This document shows, in pieces, positions 44,400-57,985 of a stretch of DNA of 64,000 bases. Both the position numbers and the translations under genes were made by a program. Origin of the DNA: Epiperipatus broadwayi (Eukaryota > Onychophora > Udeonychophora > Euonychophora > Peripatidae); the NCBI GenBank assembly GCA_028023455.1, contig JAQFVV010012496.1:1798001-1862000 (forward strand). The letters run 5' to 3'. Numbering within the stretch: position 1 is the stretch's first letter; each line of letters begins with the position of its first letter. The notes beneath the pieces are model-generated. The model saw nothing but the letters and a program-made list of their open reading frames with translations. It had not been told where the DNA came from and made no database searches.

Positions 44400-44745
44400 T
44401 ACTCGGAATTTAAATATAATATAGAAAATTTGAACACAAAGTTTGTGCTGAACCAACACTCATCAGTTGGTTCAGATCATCATCTCCCACACATATATAC
44501 ATAAAATCAGTGCTTGACTTATATTAAGATGGCAAATCTTGAAACTTTAATAGACAGACATCAATCTATCCTACCCTCTCTTCAGTCATCCACACCACTG
44601 AAAATATAATGATGGGATGCCCAAATCCCTTGTTGATGCCAATATTATTGTCATACTTATATTGACCTTAATTCATTCTGGCTCCTCATGTATACAATTT
44701 TGTCCATTTAAATACATAGAAGAAGAATAGGCAGGATACAGGCTG
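44400..44745. repeat. HHR-A family copy, decayed
   Basis: Contains GCTGAACCAACACTCATCAG (minus-strand CTGATGA kept, GAAA lost), then AATCAGTGCTTGAC, TTAAGATGGCAAATCTTGAA and the internal region. Confidence 0.6.
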
Positions 44746-44769
44746 AATCTGTAATATTTTTGAAATGCA

Positions 44770-45235
44770 AGCATAATTTGTATACTTGGAGTTTAAATGT
44801 AATATAAGGGATTTGAACACAGACTTTCATGCTCCCTTTAGCTTTCCACTCTATCTCATACAACCAATACACATGACCACACACATGTGAAAAAGATAAA
44901 TGATTTCAATGTACAGTACATATTTCATATTGAACCAACACTCATAAGTTGGTCCAAATTACCATCTCTCACACACATATATAATCAGTGCTTGGTTTAT
45001 TTAAAGATAGCAATTTTTAACATGGTAGTGACAATAATATTGGCATCAATAAGAATATGGGCATTCCATCATCAGATTTTGAGGGCTGAAAAGTTGGAGG
45101 TATAGAGTAGATTAAAGCCTGTCTATTAAAGTTTGAAGATTTGTAATCTTAATATAAACTGAGCACTGATATATGTGTGGGAGATGGTATTCTGGACCAA
45201 CTGATGAGTACTTGTTCATCACAATATATATATAT
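44770..45235. repeat. HHR-A family foldback copy, decayed
   Basis: Starts AAGGGATTTGAACACAGACT. The left hammerhead is decayed (ACTCATAAGTTGG). The right arm has ACCAACTGATGAGTACTTG, then is truncated at a TA tract near 45,223. Confidence 0.65.
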
Positions 45236-45340
45236 ATATTGTAACAGTATAAAATATGTTGTTACATTAATTTAAAATTAAAATAAAAACTAAGTTCGTA
45301 AATAAAAACTAAAAGCTAAAAAATTAAAGAATTGTTAAAA

Positions 45341-45430
<90 letters not shown>
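45341..45430. repeat. (TA)n microsatellite at the outer left end of the giant inverted repeat
   Basis: About 90 bp of TA. The giant repeat starts directly after it with TCTAACCTGTA. The far right end (…TACAGGTTAGA at about 63,715-63,725) is likewise followed by ATATAT. Confidence 0.95.
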
Positions 45431-45432
<2 letters not shown>

Positions 45433-48400
45433 TAACCTGTAATCTCGTGCATCCTCACTTCAGAATAGTATATGATATGAAATAAAAATTGGTTCTATCT
45501 CAGTTAATAATTATTAAATAAAATATTCAGCATTAAAATTAAAATGTTTCACTAGCTCAAATTTAAAATACGAATAAGGTTCAGTTTATAAAAATAAATT
45601 AAATAAATATTTAATATTTTCATGAGACTTGAAGTGAAAATACAGGTGACAAGATAGATTACATTGAGCCAATATCCCACAGGATACTACCTCAATGGCA
45701 TAAGAACACTATCCCCCCTTTATTACTATTTCAAATAACAAACTCATAGTATTCTTATGACTTTAATAATTTCTACTCACTAAGATTAAACCAATAATTA
45801 AATCTTAATCTTCTATTTATAATAATCTAGCTCAAATAAAATAATCTCAGGTTCATAAAGTTTATTCTAAGTTAATAAAAAAATACGGTAGTAAAATATG
45901 AGAAGGGATTTTATGTCATAATCTACTACACTTACACTAATAATAATAAATAATAATAATAATATTCTTCATTGTTTAATTACTACTGGATATCTTTTCT
46001 TTTCGTTATATTTTTATTACCATAATAAAATAATAAAATAATTTTATATAATCTTTTACCTTCATGTAATAATATAATAAATATGTGGTAGCATTTTAAT
46101 AATCTGACAAACAAAATATGTGTGGCAACTGATAGCATATAATTTAATATAATATTGTGATAACTGATTTATGACCAATAAAATAATGTAAGATTATGAT
46201 TATTTAATTATAATGAATACCAATAATATATTGAAAATTCTTAAAATAATTCTCTATTTATCTTTTTGTGCAAAATTATATATTTGTTTCGATTATTATG
46301 CATATATCATGATTTCATGCAGCGATGTGGAGAAATAAATAACTCGGACACAAAATTTTTTAAATAACAAAATTTAACAAAGTTTATTACTAACAACAAA
46401 TAAATAAACAATTTATTTACACTATTTACAGTGGATATCCTTAACTTTTTTACTTTACAGTTTAATCTACCAGGTTATAAAAAAAATAATTTATATTTCA
46501 ATTATATCTTTATTTAGATTTAGGACAAAATTTTAAAAAAATTTTACTATTTGGTTTCTCATTATGGTTAACTTATTACAAATATATTTATCTACTTTAT
46601 TAGCAACAGCATTTTATCCTTAATATTATTAAACTATCTTATTTTAAAAAATTCATACTTAGAAAAACATTCTATAGAAAAAAAAATTTATAATGAGTAT
46701 GGACCTCTCAAAATATTAAAAAAAATTTCATCTTGCAAAGTCAAAGATGTTACACAAAATATTATCCAAAATTCAGTACTAGATTTTAGTATTTATCACA
46801 CAATGTTTACTAATCATAATATATTCTTCTTTAAGCCTTATTTTAGTATGATATAAGTATAATCATCAATATATTTCTGTTAATCAATAAACAAAAAATA
46901 TACTATGCATATTGTTTACATAATTTACTTTGTACTATTGTATTTTAAAATATGCAATACTTATTTTTCTCTTAAATAAAAATAATACTAAAGCATTTAA
47001 AATTATTGTCACTTTAGAGAAAATATCTTTGTTTAGATACTTTATTTTAAAAAGTTTATATTTCATTTCCGAAATAAAATTCAAAATATATTCTATGATT
47101 CTTTTCTTTCCTTAGGATACTTTGGATCTTCAATTTTAAGTTATAACGTCTTATTCCTTCTAAGCAAATAAACCAATCTTATACAAAACGATAGCATAAC
47201 CTAAGTTCTAAATTATTTATCATTTCTCTTAAACATATCTTATTGAACGATGCAGTTACATGAAATAAAGATAGCGAAAACAGATGCATAGGATTAAGGA
47301 AAAAGCTAGAGTATTACTCTTAACATATCTCAAAATCATGGTACAGTGCAAAGAGGTATGACATTTACCTGCCTAATATCCTCTAGTACAGGGATGATGT
47401 TAAAGCTATTTCTTCAGCTTTATTAGAACATCAAATATTTAAAGAAATATAAACACTGTCCAAATAAAATGTGTATCAGTCATAGGGCTTTGTTAACTAT
47501 GCTGATATTCACATAAAGACTAAATATTATTTCCATTCCTTATAACATCCTATTTCTTAAAAACATCATCTTGGTTTCCTGTTCACTAAGTACTTCCAAG
47601 CCACTATCTCAACATTATTTCTCAAGATTTTCCACATCTTACATCGATAAATAACTATCTGCATTTACAAAACAATAAATAAAATTCATTAATAGTTAAA
47701 CAATCTAGATGTTCCACAAGAAAAGTCTGCTTACTTCATTATTCTATATGTCTAATCATATACAATTCACTTAGACAATATTTGAATATCCCATAGCATG
47801 AAAATTTTAAAAGAATCACATAATTATTTATTATGTTGGATTATATCACTAATAATAAAAAAAATCGTCGTATGCATATTTTCAAATCAATCCTATCTCA
47901 TAATGTTTTTTTAAAATGTTATATAAAAATGCATTTACATTTATAATAAAAAAAAAAACTTTTACACTTTATCCTTACAATTCATACATATCTAAAGAAA
48001 ACAAAAAAAATATACACTATAAATTATCAATAATTATTATTATTACCAATAACCTTTATCTAGTCATCGTGTTCAGTAGGCTTTTCTTTATCCACTTGAG
48101 CATTGCAGATATAAAAAAAATTCACACCCATACACTTTATATTAAAATATTTTTAGCTAAATTATTAGATTGTTATATTATAAAATTTTAATATTAATAA
48201 ATTAATGTTTTTATGTTTTTCCTAATCTTATATAAAAATTTAGATTTAAACTAGGTTAACAAAATAAAAGGAATCAAAACTATAATTACATATTTTCTTG
48301 ACAATAGTTCCTGATAAGTCCAAAATGTTTATTATTTTCTCTAGAGTTTTTAAAAATGTTCTTCTCCAAGTGCATTAAAGTTTAAAATAAAAATAATTAT

Positions 48401-50139
48401 TAATCCATTTAGTAAAATTTATAGAAAATAATCCTTGGTTTTAGTATTTAAGACGATAATTATTAAATCATAATATTAATTAATCCTGTGAAGCTTCTTA
48501 ATCTTCTCTACAATATTCTCTGTGTATCCGATGCATCAATCCATCTAATTTAACTTTTAAAATATTCGATAAACTTTTAAGTACTATTTGTATTTCCATG
48601 GATCCATCTTTTATTCATCTATGTGTTCACTTTTTTATATATGTTTCCTTCTTAATACATTTAAACTTTCATTTGGTATTTTTTATAAATCTCTTTTAAA
48701 ATAAAAAAAAAACTTCAAGTACTTTTAAACAAATCTTTTCTAAATACATTTTAAATAATTCTAAGACCGGATATTTTAATATCAAAAAATGCTTCTGTAA
48801 CATATTCTCCTGGGTTCTTTCTTTAATTCTTGACAATATTTTTTAAAAATGTTACCTTCAGAAAGGATATAACATTTTACTCCTTTGAATATCATATTAT
48901 ATAAATGATTCATAAGATATATTTGTCTTATTACTACTTTTAAAAAAAAAAAAAATCTTGGATAAACTTATCTAAATAATAATGCGTCTCCAATTTTTTC
49001 ATTAGACTCTGTATGATGTCCGAGCTGTGGTTTTTTATGTACCAAAACAGTTCTCTGGTGAAATATTAATAAAGCTGTATCAATAAATATTCCAAACATT
49101 TTTACAGTATTACAATTTCTATCCATTTTATTCCACAGTATATCCATTTTTTTATTGCATAGTCTAGGTTAAACTTCAGATAAAATACTACTGGCAAGTA
49201 ACTTTTAAAAAATTAGAAAATCATCTCCACGAAGTTTCTAAATATATATTTTTTTTTCTAAACGTTCTTTTTGCAAAATACTTCTTTAAAATTATCAATT
49301 AGTTTTTGCAAAATAAACAATAAGAAAGTACAAAAAAAAATTGACTAAAATAAAAATTTTAAAAATACTATCTTTTTGATAGTTATAATTTACCTTTCTC
49401 CGGTTTCAATACATTATTAATCTCCCCCAATAACCCCGTGCAAATCATATTTATAGTCTGCAAGAATACCTATTCCTATTGGTTAATTCTTACTTTAGCT
49501 TGAGAACAAATTTACATATTTTTAGTTTATAGTAGAATTGAATTTCAAAATTAGAAATTATGACGTAATAAACTTAAAATATTATTTAAAATACCACTTT
49601 TAATTCAATTATAACTTTATTTAAATTATTTAATCTTTTAAAATAACTTTTAAAATAACATTTAATAACTTATTCCATTTTTTAATATTCAATTTATCTA
49701 TTTTTATTTATATAAAATATTTAATTTTTATATTATGAATGTATTCATATTTATTACATCATTTAAGCATTTGGAAATAATTAACGTAATATTTTAATAT
49801 TCACTTCTATGATAAATAATCATTATATCCAACTCTATAATACACAAACTTTGTTATTAAATTCTACAAGCATGTGTGTGAAAGTATACATTAAAAGTCA
49901 CATGATTAATAACTTTGACAGACGATTTTTAATCTATTTCTCTGCCTAGATTTATAAAATTGATACACTAATTATATTATATAAAATAGTTATAAAAAAT
50001 TTGGAAGAATAATTTTAAAAATATAGAACTAGATATAATTTTCACCATCATAAAGTTTATTTTTTTAAATATACTATATTAATTTTGACTATTTAAATAT
50101 GATTACAAATTTAAATATAGCATTTATTAAATTATATGT

Positions 50140-50915
50140 TTTAACCTTTTAACCGCTAATTATATTATTGGTTGTATGAGGTAAAAATCAAATCTTTTAA
50201 TTGGCCAACTCACAAACTGAAGACAAAGCCTATTATTAAAACATATTCGCCTATAATATTAAATTCAACTCAGATACGTTTCGCCTATAATATTAAATTC
50301 AACTCAGATACGTTTATAAAAAGTATATTATTAATTTTTCAGGTTATGAAGAGAACGAAAGTTCTTTCAAAAATAAATTGCTATTTATTTATTCTAAAAT
50401 ATTCAATTTCGGCAACATAAAAGCTATAATATAAACAAAAAGATCGACTTTTATGTTATAGAAAAGTAAATATTTCTTTTTACTACATCTTCAATATTTG
50501 TACTAAAATCTTCAATATTTTTCGAAAATAATTTTGTTTCTTTATTATTCTCTCTGAGAATAATTTTTAATTTCCATAAATATAATTTTATAATACTTAA
50601 AATTGGATTCGAAATGAAAATCTCAGCGTTTTTCTTTATTTTCTTTGATCAGGCGGTTTCTTTGTTCTTTCCAGCCAATCAGAATGTCTTTTTCGGCTGA
50701 GAGCTTGCTAAGAACCAATCACAAATAATGTTCTTTCTTTGTTTAGGTTTAAATGCGTTTTTTTTTATTTTTTACTTGTAAAATAAGTCGGAAGAGGTCA
50801 CCATCATACAGAACTTTTAAAAACCTCTTCAAAACGTATCGAACGAATTTTTTAGCATAAGAATAGGCTGAGTTAGAGTGACGTCAGATGTCTACGAGGA
50901 GCCTCGTAAAAAACA
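50140..50915. promoter_or_regulatory. Left-arm-only segment with promoter-like motifs
   Basis: Present only in the left arm. The right arm passes from the equivalent of 50,138 to 50,916 directly (about 53,620-53,630). It is less A+T-rich in places and holds two CCAATCA boxes (about 50,675 and 50,715), a perfect TGACGTCA (50,879-50,886, CRE consensus) and GAGGAGCCTC nearby. A 34-bp tandem duplication (50,246-50,279 and 50,280-50,313) is followed by TATAAAAAG at about 50,314. Whether these drive transcription is unknown. Confidence 0.4.
50246..50313. repeat. 34-bp tandem duplication
   Basis: Two exact copies of a unit starting TTCGCCTATAATATTAAATT, immediately upstream of a TATA-like string. 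Confidence 0.9.
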
Positions 50916-51229
50916 GTCTTTTGGTTAAACTATTAAAATCGAATTTTTAAATATACTTTTAATATTTATAGCTGTGTTATTTAATATGGACAGCTTTTAC
51001 AACCATATGAAACAATATTTTAAACTTTACTTAACTATTTTTAAATAATTCGCTATAATTTTTTATACTACGTACTTGGTTTAGCCTCAAATTGTACTTT
51101 AAAGATATAATTGACAAACTATAATTAATGTATTAAAAGAACATATTCTAAATTTTAAAAATTTTTAGTAATTGACTGTTATGAACTATTACCGACCTAT
51201 AGAAAAGGGCACAATATATATATATATAT

Positions 51230-53290
51230 ATTCACACAGATGCAAAACTGTAAAAATTATCTTCTTTTTTTTTTTAAAAAAAATATATTTGAACGTACTT
51301 TTTTTTTAAAAAAAGTACAAGATCTAAAGATAAAATATTTTTGTGAATGAAAATGATTGTTTTATAAATTAATTGAAAAGCAAACTAGCCCTTGGGGCTC
51401 TTATAGAAAAAAAGATCAGTTGAAAGATATAGATAAGAGAATAAAAAATAAATTAGATGTCTAATATAGAAGCAGCAATGAAGGCCCGGACCATAATGGA
51501 AATTATTGCAACAGGAAACGATGTTCAATGAATCCGGAGGAGTACTATAAAAGGAAAATAGTGAAATTAAGTGGAATTCCAGCTTGATTTTTGTGAGAAG
51601 AGCAATAAGATGCACTTGTCACTCTCTCTCACTTATTTCAAATAAAATGACTGTAATACCAGCATTGAACCAGCTTAGGCCTCTTCCAGAACAACAGACT
51701 GGACTTCAAACAGAAACGTTGTGGGAATTGGCCCCAGGAACCATGATTCTCTTTCTGTAAGACATGAACTATAAAATTCAAAAATAATTAAGAACTTTCG
51801 TTTAAGCTTTTAATATTCAGAACCTAAATTTTAAAATAAACTCTTATCTGACTTTCAAATTTCAAATTGATAATTAATGTTTAGATTTTATACATTTAAG
51901 TTTAAAAAAAAAATCATTTCCATTTTTATTTTTTTTAATTTCTATTAATATTTATTTGTATAAATTATTTAAATGCATTAAATTTAAATTGAGTATTGAT
52001 GCTTGCATAGATTCGTTCATGTTTAATTATGTTTTTGTTTTCATATTTGAATAAAATATATAGATATTCAGTAAATAATGATATCTTACATTGAATATCT
52101 AAAATGTATTTATTTGGATGTTTTTTTAGTTATTGGTGTCAATGTGGCATCTTATGATGAATGCCATTGGGTTTCTTGTGAATTCCCTCTGCAATTACAT
52201 CAATGACTTTATATTTTGATCATTTATGTTTATTTTGAAATGTTTTTGAGTGTGTAATCTATGTAGTCGATCTATGCTCAACATTAAAAAACAAACTTTT
52301 ATAAATCCATCTATGCGAACTTATATAAATGTTAAATTTAAGTCGGGCATAAATGGCTATATAGATTTGTAAAGTTATATTAATTAATTAGGGGAGGGTA
52401 ATCTTAGGTTATTTTTTTCATAGTTAAATTAGGTCAATGGATTGGATATATTGGTGTAATTAGTAGATGTAGTATGAGGTTCGCTATGTGCAGGATCTCC
52501 ATTATATGCTGCACACCCCTTTTTGCCTATGGAAGGGAATAGTAAGATGGGAAATGCAGTCCCTTCCTGTCTAGTTTTTTTATTGTTCTTCTTGGCAACA
52601 GATGTAGCATTCCTGTTTGGTTGAGAGTCAATGTCTTCTCTAACCATACTGTGCAGATGTACATTCCTGACAGTATGGTATTTTGTGCTGTCGTATTTTC
52701 ATGTTACATTGAATACATCAATGTATCAGATGGATTGATGCCAGTTTGACTGCGAACTTTTGGCCTAAGGTTAAATAAGGGATAGAACATTTTCTTTTCA
52801 AATGCAAATCTATGTTATTTATTCATACTGACAATCTTAAAATAAATATAAAATTCATCTGTGTGGATGATTTAAAATCTTAAAATAATAATTTAAATTA
52901 AAAGAATATTAAAATCTAAAATAATAAACATTATTCCTCAAACTTTAAAATGAATATATATGTGCGTAAATAAATCTAAAATAATAAACATTATTCCTCA
53001 AATTTTAAAATGATTATATATATGCGTAAATAAATGTTGTTTGTGTGTTAATTACTGGTAGTGGCTTTTATTTTTTTATATTTAAGATACAAATTAAACA
53101 AGTTATATATATTATCTCTGTGTCTCCACTGAGCTAGTGACTTGGGTTAATGGTCTACATATAAAATAAAGTGGGATCTTAACAGCGCGTATCTGTCTAC
53201 TCTATAAATTTTCCAGGTGGAAATAACCTGGTGGTGTCCTGTAGTGCAGATTACGGTAAGACTGGGATTCCACTTCATTTTGGATTGTTA
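51230..53290 (+). repeat. 2.1-kb repeat, diverged third copy at the centre of the giant inverted repeat
   Basis: Shares with 6,171-8,286 the strings CTAGCCCTTGGG, TATAAAAGG, AATCATTTCCAT, TTAATTATGTTTTTG, AATGGCTATATAGATTTGTA and GGGGAGGGTAATCTTAGGTT. It shares the 3' terminus TTGTTATAATATAT followed by (TA)n. The 5' end differs (TTCACACAGATGCAAAACTG). Some internal blocks are rearranged or duplicated, for example ATAATAAACATTATTCCTCA twice near 52,920 and 52,980. No long open frame. Confidence 0.7.

Positions 53291-53345
<55 letters not shown>
53289..53345. repeat. (TA)n microsatellite
   Basis: TA tract between the central repeat and the right arm. Confidence 0.9.
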
Positions 53346-53348
<3 letters not shown>

Positions 53349-53352
<4 letters not shown>

Positions 53353-56300
53353 CCTTTTCTATAGGTCAGTAATAGTTTATAACAGTCAATTACTAAAAAT
53401 TTTAAATTTTAGAATATGTTCTTTTAATACATTAATTATATTAAGTCAATTATATCTCTAAAGTACAATTTGAAGCTAAAGAGAATACGTAGTATATAAA
53501 ATCATTTAAAAATAGTTATATAAAGCTTTAAATATTGTTTCATATGGTTGTAAAAGCTGGCCATATTAAATAAAACAGCTATAAATATTAAAAGTATATT
53601 TAATAAATTCGATTTTAATAGTTTAAAAACTGATAATTTAATAAATGCTATATTTAAATTTGTAATCATGTTTAAATAGTCAAAATTAATATAGTATATT
53701 TTAAAAATAAACTTTATGATGGTGAAAATTATATCTAGTTCTATATTTTTAAAATTATTCTTCCAAATTTTTATAACTATTTTATATAATATAATAAGTG
53801 TATCAATTATATAAATCTAGGCAGAGAAATAGATTAAAAAAATCGTCTGTCAAAGTTATTAATCATGTGACTTGTATACTAATACTTTCACACACATGCT
53901 TGTTTGTATTTAAAGTAACGAAGTTTAAAATATTTTAAAAGTTATATTATAGAATTGGGTGGAATTATTGCCTATCATAAAAGCAAATAATAATAAATAT
54001 TAAGTTAACTATCGTATGTAATGTTTTAAGTAATGTAATAAAGACGAATACAGATATAATAAAAATTAAATATTTTGTTTAAATAAAAATAGATAAATGG
54101 AATAGGTTATTAAAATTATTTTAAAAGTTATTTTAAATGTTTAAATAGTTTTAATAAAATAATAATTTATTTAAAAGTAATATTTTAAATAATGTTTTAG
54201 GTTCATTACGTCATAGTTTTTTTTTTTTTTTTCAAATATAATTCTGCTATAAACTGAAAATATGTAAATTTGTTCTCAAGTTAAAGTAAGAATCAACCAA
54301 TCAAATGAGGTATTCTTACAGACTATAAATATGAATTGCACAGGGGTATAGGGGAAGATTAATAATGTATTGAAACTAGAGAAAGGTAAATTATAACTAT
54401 CAAAGAGATAGTATTTATTTTTAAATTTTTTATTTTAGTCAATATTTTTTTTAGTATTTTCTTATCGTTTTATTTTGCAAAAAACTAATTGATAATTTTA
54501 AAAGTATTTTTTTGCAAAAGAGAGTTTTAAAATATAATAATTTAGAAACTTCGTGGAAATGATTTTCTAATTTTTAAAGTACTTACCAGTCGTATTTTAT
54601 CTAAAAATTCAACCTAAACTTCGCAATAAAAGATGGATATACTACGAAATAAAATGGATATAAGTTGTAATGCTGAAAAAATATTTGAAATATTTGTTGA
54701 TACAGCTTTATTAATATTTCACCGAAGAACAGTTTTGGTACATAAAAACCACAGCTCGGACATTATACGGAGTCTAAAAAAAATGTATAGAAACGTATTA
54801 TTTATAAGCTGATCCAAGATTTATTTTAAAATAGTAATAAGACAATTATATTTTATGAATTATTTTATAGAATATTATATTCAAAGGAGTAAAATGTTAT
54901 ATACTTTCTGAAGGTAACATTTTTTAAAAAATATTTTCAAGAATTAAAGAAAGAACCCAGGAAAATATGTTACAAAAGCGTTTTTGATATTAAAATATCC
55001 GTTCTTCGAATTATTTAAAATGTATTTAGAAAAGATTTGTTCAAAAGTACTTGAAGTTTTTTTTATTTTAAAAGAGATTTATAAAAATACCAAACGAAAG
55101 TTTAAATGTATTAAGAAGGAAACTTATATAAAAAAGTGAACATATAGTTGAATAAAAGATGGATCCATGGAAATACAAATAGTACTTAAAAGTTTATCGA
55201 ATATTTTTAAAGTTAAATTAGATGGATTGATGCATCGGATATGCAGAGAATATTGGTAGAGAAGATTAAGAAGCTTCACAGGATTAATTAATATTATGAT
55301 TTAATAATTATCATCCTAAATACTAAAACCAAGGATTATTTTCTATAAATTTTACTAAATGGATTAATAATTATTTTTATTTTAAACTTTAATGCGCTTG
55401 GAGGAGAACATTTTTAAAAACTCTAGAGAAAATAATAAACATTTTGGACTTATCAGGAACTATCGTCAAGAAAATATGTAATTATAGTTTTGATTCCTTT
55501 TATTTTGTTAACCTAGTTTAAATCTAAATTTTTATATAAGATTAGGAAAAACATAAAAACATAAATTTATTAATATTAAAATTTTATAATATAACAATTA
55601 ATAATTTAGCTAAAAATATTTTAATATAAAGTGTATGGGTGTGAATTTTTTTTATATCTGCAATGCTCAAGTGGATAAAGGAAGCCTACTGAACACGATG
55701 ACTAGATAAAGGTTATTGGTAATAATAATAACTATTGATAATTTATAATGTATATTTTTTTTGTTTTCTTTAGATCATGTATGAATTGTAAGGATGAAGT
55801 GTAAAAGTTTTTTTTTTATTATAAATGTAAACGCATTTTTATATAACATTTTAAAAAAACATTATGAGATAGGATTGATTTGAAAATATGCATATGACAA
55901 TTTTTTTTTAATAGTGACATAATCCAACATAACAAATAATTATGTGATTCTTTTAAAATTTTCATGTTATTGGATATTCAAATATTGTCTAAGTAGATTG
56001 TATATGATTAGACATATAGAATAATGAAGTAAGCAGACTTTTCTTGTGGAACAGCTAGATTGTTTAACTATTAATGAATTTTATTTATTGTTTTGTAAAT
56101 GCAGATAGTTATTTATTGATGTAAGATGTGGAAAATCTTGAGGAATAATGTTGAGATAGTGTCTTGGAAGTACTTACTGAACAGGAAACCAAGATGATGT
56201 TTTAAGAAATAGGATGTTATAAGGAATGGAAATAATATTTAGTCTTTATGTGAATATCAGCATAGTTAACAAAGCCCTATGACTGATACACATTTTATTT

Positions 56301-57138
56301 GGACAGTGTTTATAATTCTTTAAATATTTGATGTTCTAATAAAGCTGAAGAAATAGCTTTAACATTGTCCATGTACTAGAGGATATTAGGCAGGTAAATG
56401 TCATACCTCTTTGCACTGTGCCATGATTTTGAGATATGTTAAGAGTAATACTCTAGCTTTCTTCCTTAATCCTATGCATCTGTTTTCGCTATCTTTATTT
56501 CATGTAACTGCATCATTCAGTAAGATATGTTTAAGAGAAATGATAAATAATTTAGAACTAAGATTATGCTATCGTTTTGTATAAGATTGGTTTATTTGCT
56601 TAGAAGGAATATAATTTTTATAACTTGAAATTGAAGGTCCAAAGTATCCTAAGGAAAGAAAAGAATCATAGAATATATTTTGAATTTTATTTCGGAAATG
56701 AAATATAAACTTTTTAAAATAAAGTATCTAAACAAAGATATTTTCTTTAAAGTGATAATAATTTTAAAATGCTTTAGTATTATTTTTTTAAGAGAAAAAT
56801 AAGTATTGCATATTTTTAAAATACAATAGTACAAAGTAAATTATGTAAACAATATGCATAGTATATTTTTGTTTATTGATTAACAGAAATATATTGATGA
56901 TTACACTTATATCATACTAAAGTAAGGCTTAAAGAAGAATATATTATGATTAGTAAACATTGTGTGATAAATACTAAAATCTAGTACTGAATTTTTGGAT
57001 AATATTTTGTGTAACATCTTTGACTTTGCAAGATGAAATTTTTTTTAATATTTTGAGAAATCCATACTCATTATAAAATTTTGTTTTTTATAGAATGTTT
57101 TTCTAGGTATGAATTTTTTAAAATAAGATAGTTTAATA
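53349..57138. repeat. Giant inverted repeat, right arm, inner part
   Basis: Reverse complement of roughly 46,590-51,212 without the 775-bp segment. Check points: TCATATGGTTGTAAAAGCTG, ATTACCTATxAAATATGA-type block near 54,300, and the stretch around CTAGAGGATATTAGGCAGGT (56,379). It is interrupted at 57,135-57,138 by the Gypsy element. Confidence 0.88.
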
Positions 57139-57846
57139 ATTCAGTGTCCAGCGGCACTCTATTGCTCGCTGGATTGCAACTATCAATAACACAATATAAA
57201 ATAATTAATGAGGCAGACCGGCAAGTAGGTTTAAATAACGAAGATTTATTTAAAGGTTTATATATATGTTAATCACTATTAATATATACAAAGTACGAAT
57301 AATATATACACGCTAATATTATTATATATAAATAAGGGGCCCGAAGGCAGAGTAAAATAATAAAGAGATCGGTACGACCTGTTATAGTTCCCTAGGTTTA
57401 CTTTGGCACATCCGGAGGTAAACCTCTCCGCAAGGCTAGGTGAAGCAAAGGAGCTGACTGGAGCACCCGAGGAAATGGCACATCTACCTTTCAAGCGCTT
57501 CACTTAGCAAGTGTCCTCTCTCAGTTCAATATTAGATCCCTTAATTGTCACGCCTTTATTTTGGAGTAGCCTCCCTTCATTGGCCATCCGCTGTCCACGT
57601 GGTGGTCATCTCTTTAGTTCTTATAGGATCCCTGATTAGATAATGTCACGCCTTTAACATTGTCTATTCTAAGAAATAGCTTTGTTTATATTATCCAATC
57701 CTTCTTGATAAATTACTTTATAGTTTAGCGCTAATATCATTTAATTATTTACAAAACACAATTAGCGATCCGTTAGTTTTACATTTATTTTCATTATTGG
57801 TTAAACGTATTTTTTTCTATACATGCACATACACACACATGTAGCA
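57139..57846 (-). repeat. 3' LTR of the Gypsy element
   Basis: 708 bp. On the minus strand it begins TGCTACATGTGTG and ends near GGACACTGAAT. I count six differences by eye from the 5' LTR and no net length change. The short frames inside are shadows. Confidence 0.93.
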
Positions 57847-57862
57847 TACCTCCCCCAAGTTC
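57847..57862 (-). promoter_or_regulatory. Polypurine tract
   Basis: On the minus strand, CTTGGGGGAGGTA sits immediately before the 3' LTR, the expected plus-strand primer site. Confidence 0.7.
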
Positions 57863-57985
57863 AGAGATAGCGTTTTAGTTTGTTGATTTTTTTTTTCTGA
57901 ACTTAGCACATAATCACTGAGGTGGGAGGGAATTTTACTTTCCCTCTTAGAACGTTGGGGGATGTCCAATTCCGCGTCTGGAGCG

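Larger units (their letters stand above)
45431..51212. repeat. Giant inverted repeat, left arm (~5.8 kb)
   Basis: Reverse-complementary to 53,349-57,138 plus 62,530-63,725. Check points: CTTCAGAATAGTATATGATA (45,460) against 63,679-63,699; CCACATCGCTGCATGAAATC region; the end AGAAAAGGGCACA against GTGCCCTTTTCT. I estimate about 94% identity at the outer end. No convincing gene. The 61-codon frame at 46,930 has a mirror at 56,649 simply because the arms match. This arm has ~775 bp (50,140-50,915) missing from the other. Confidence 0.88.

Noticed and set aside
46930-47115. 61-codon frame conserved at 56,649-56,834 as a real small gene
   Set aside because: The conservation is explained by the inverted-repeat arms as a whole. 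Flanking non-coding sequence is equally conserved and composition is low complexity.
57279-57503. 74-codon LTR frame, repeated at 61,962-62,186
   Set aside because: It is a by-product of the two identical LTRs, with no known LTR-encoded protein of this type.
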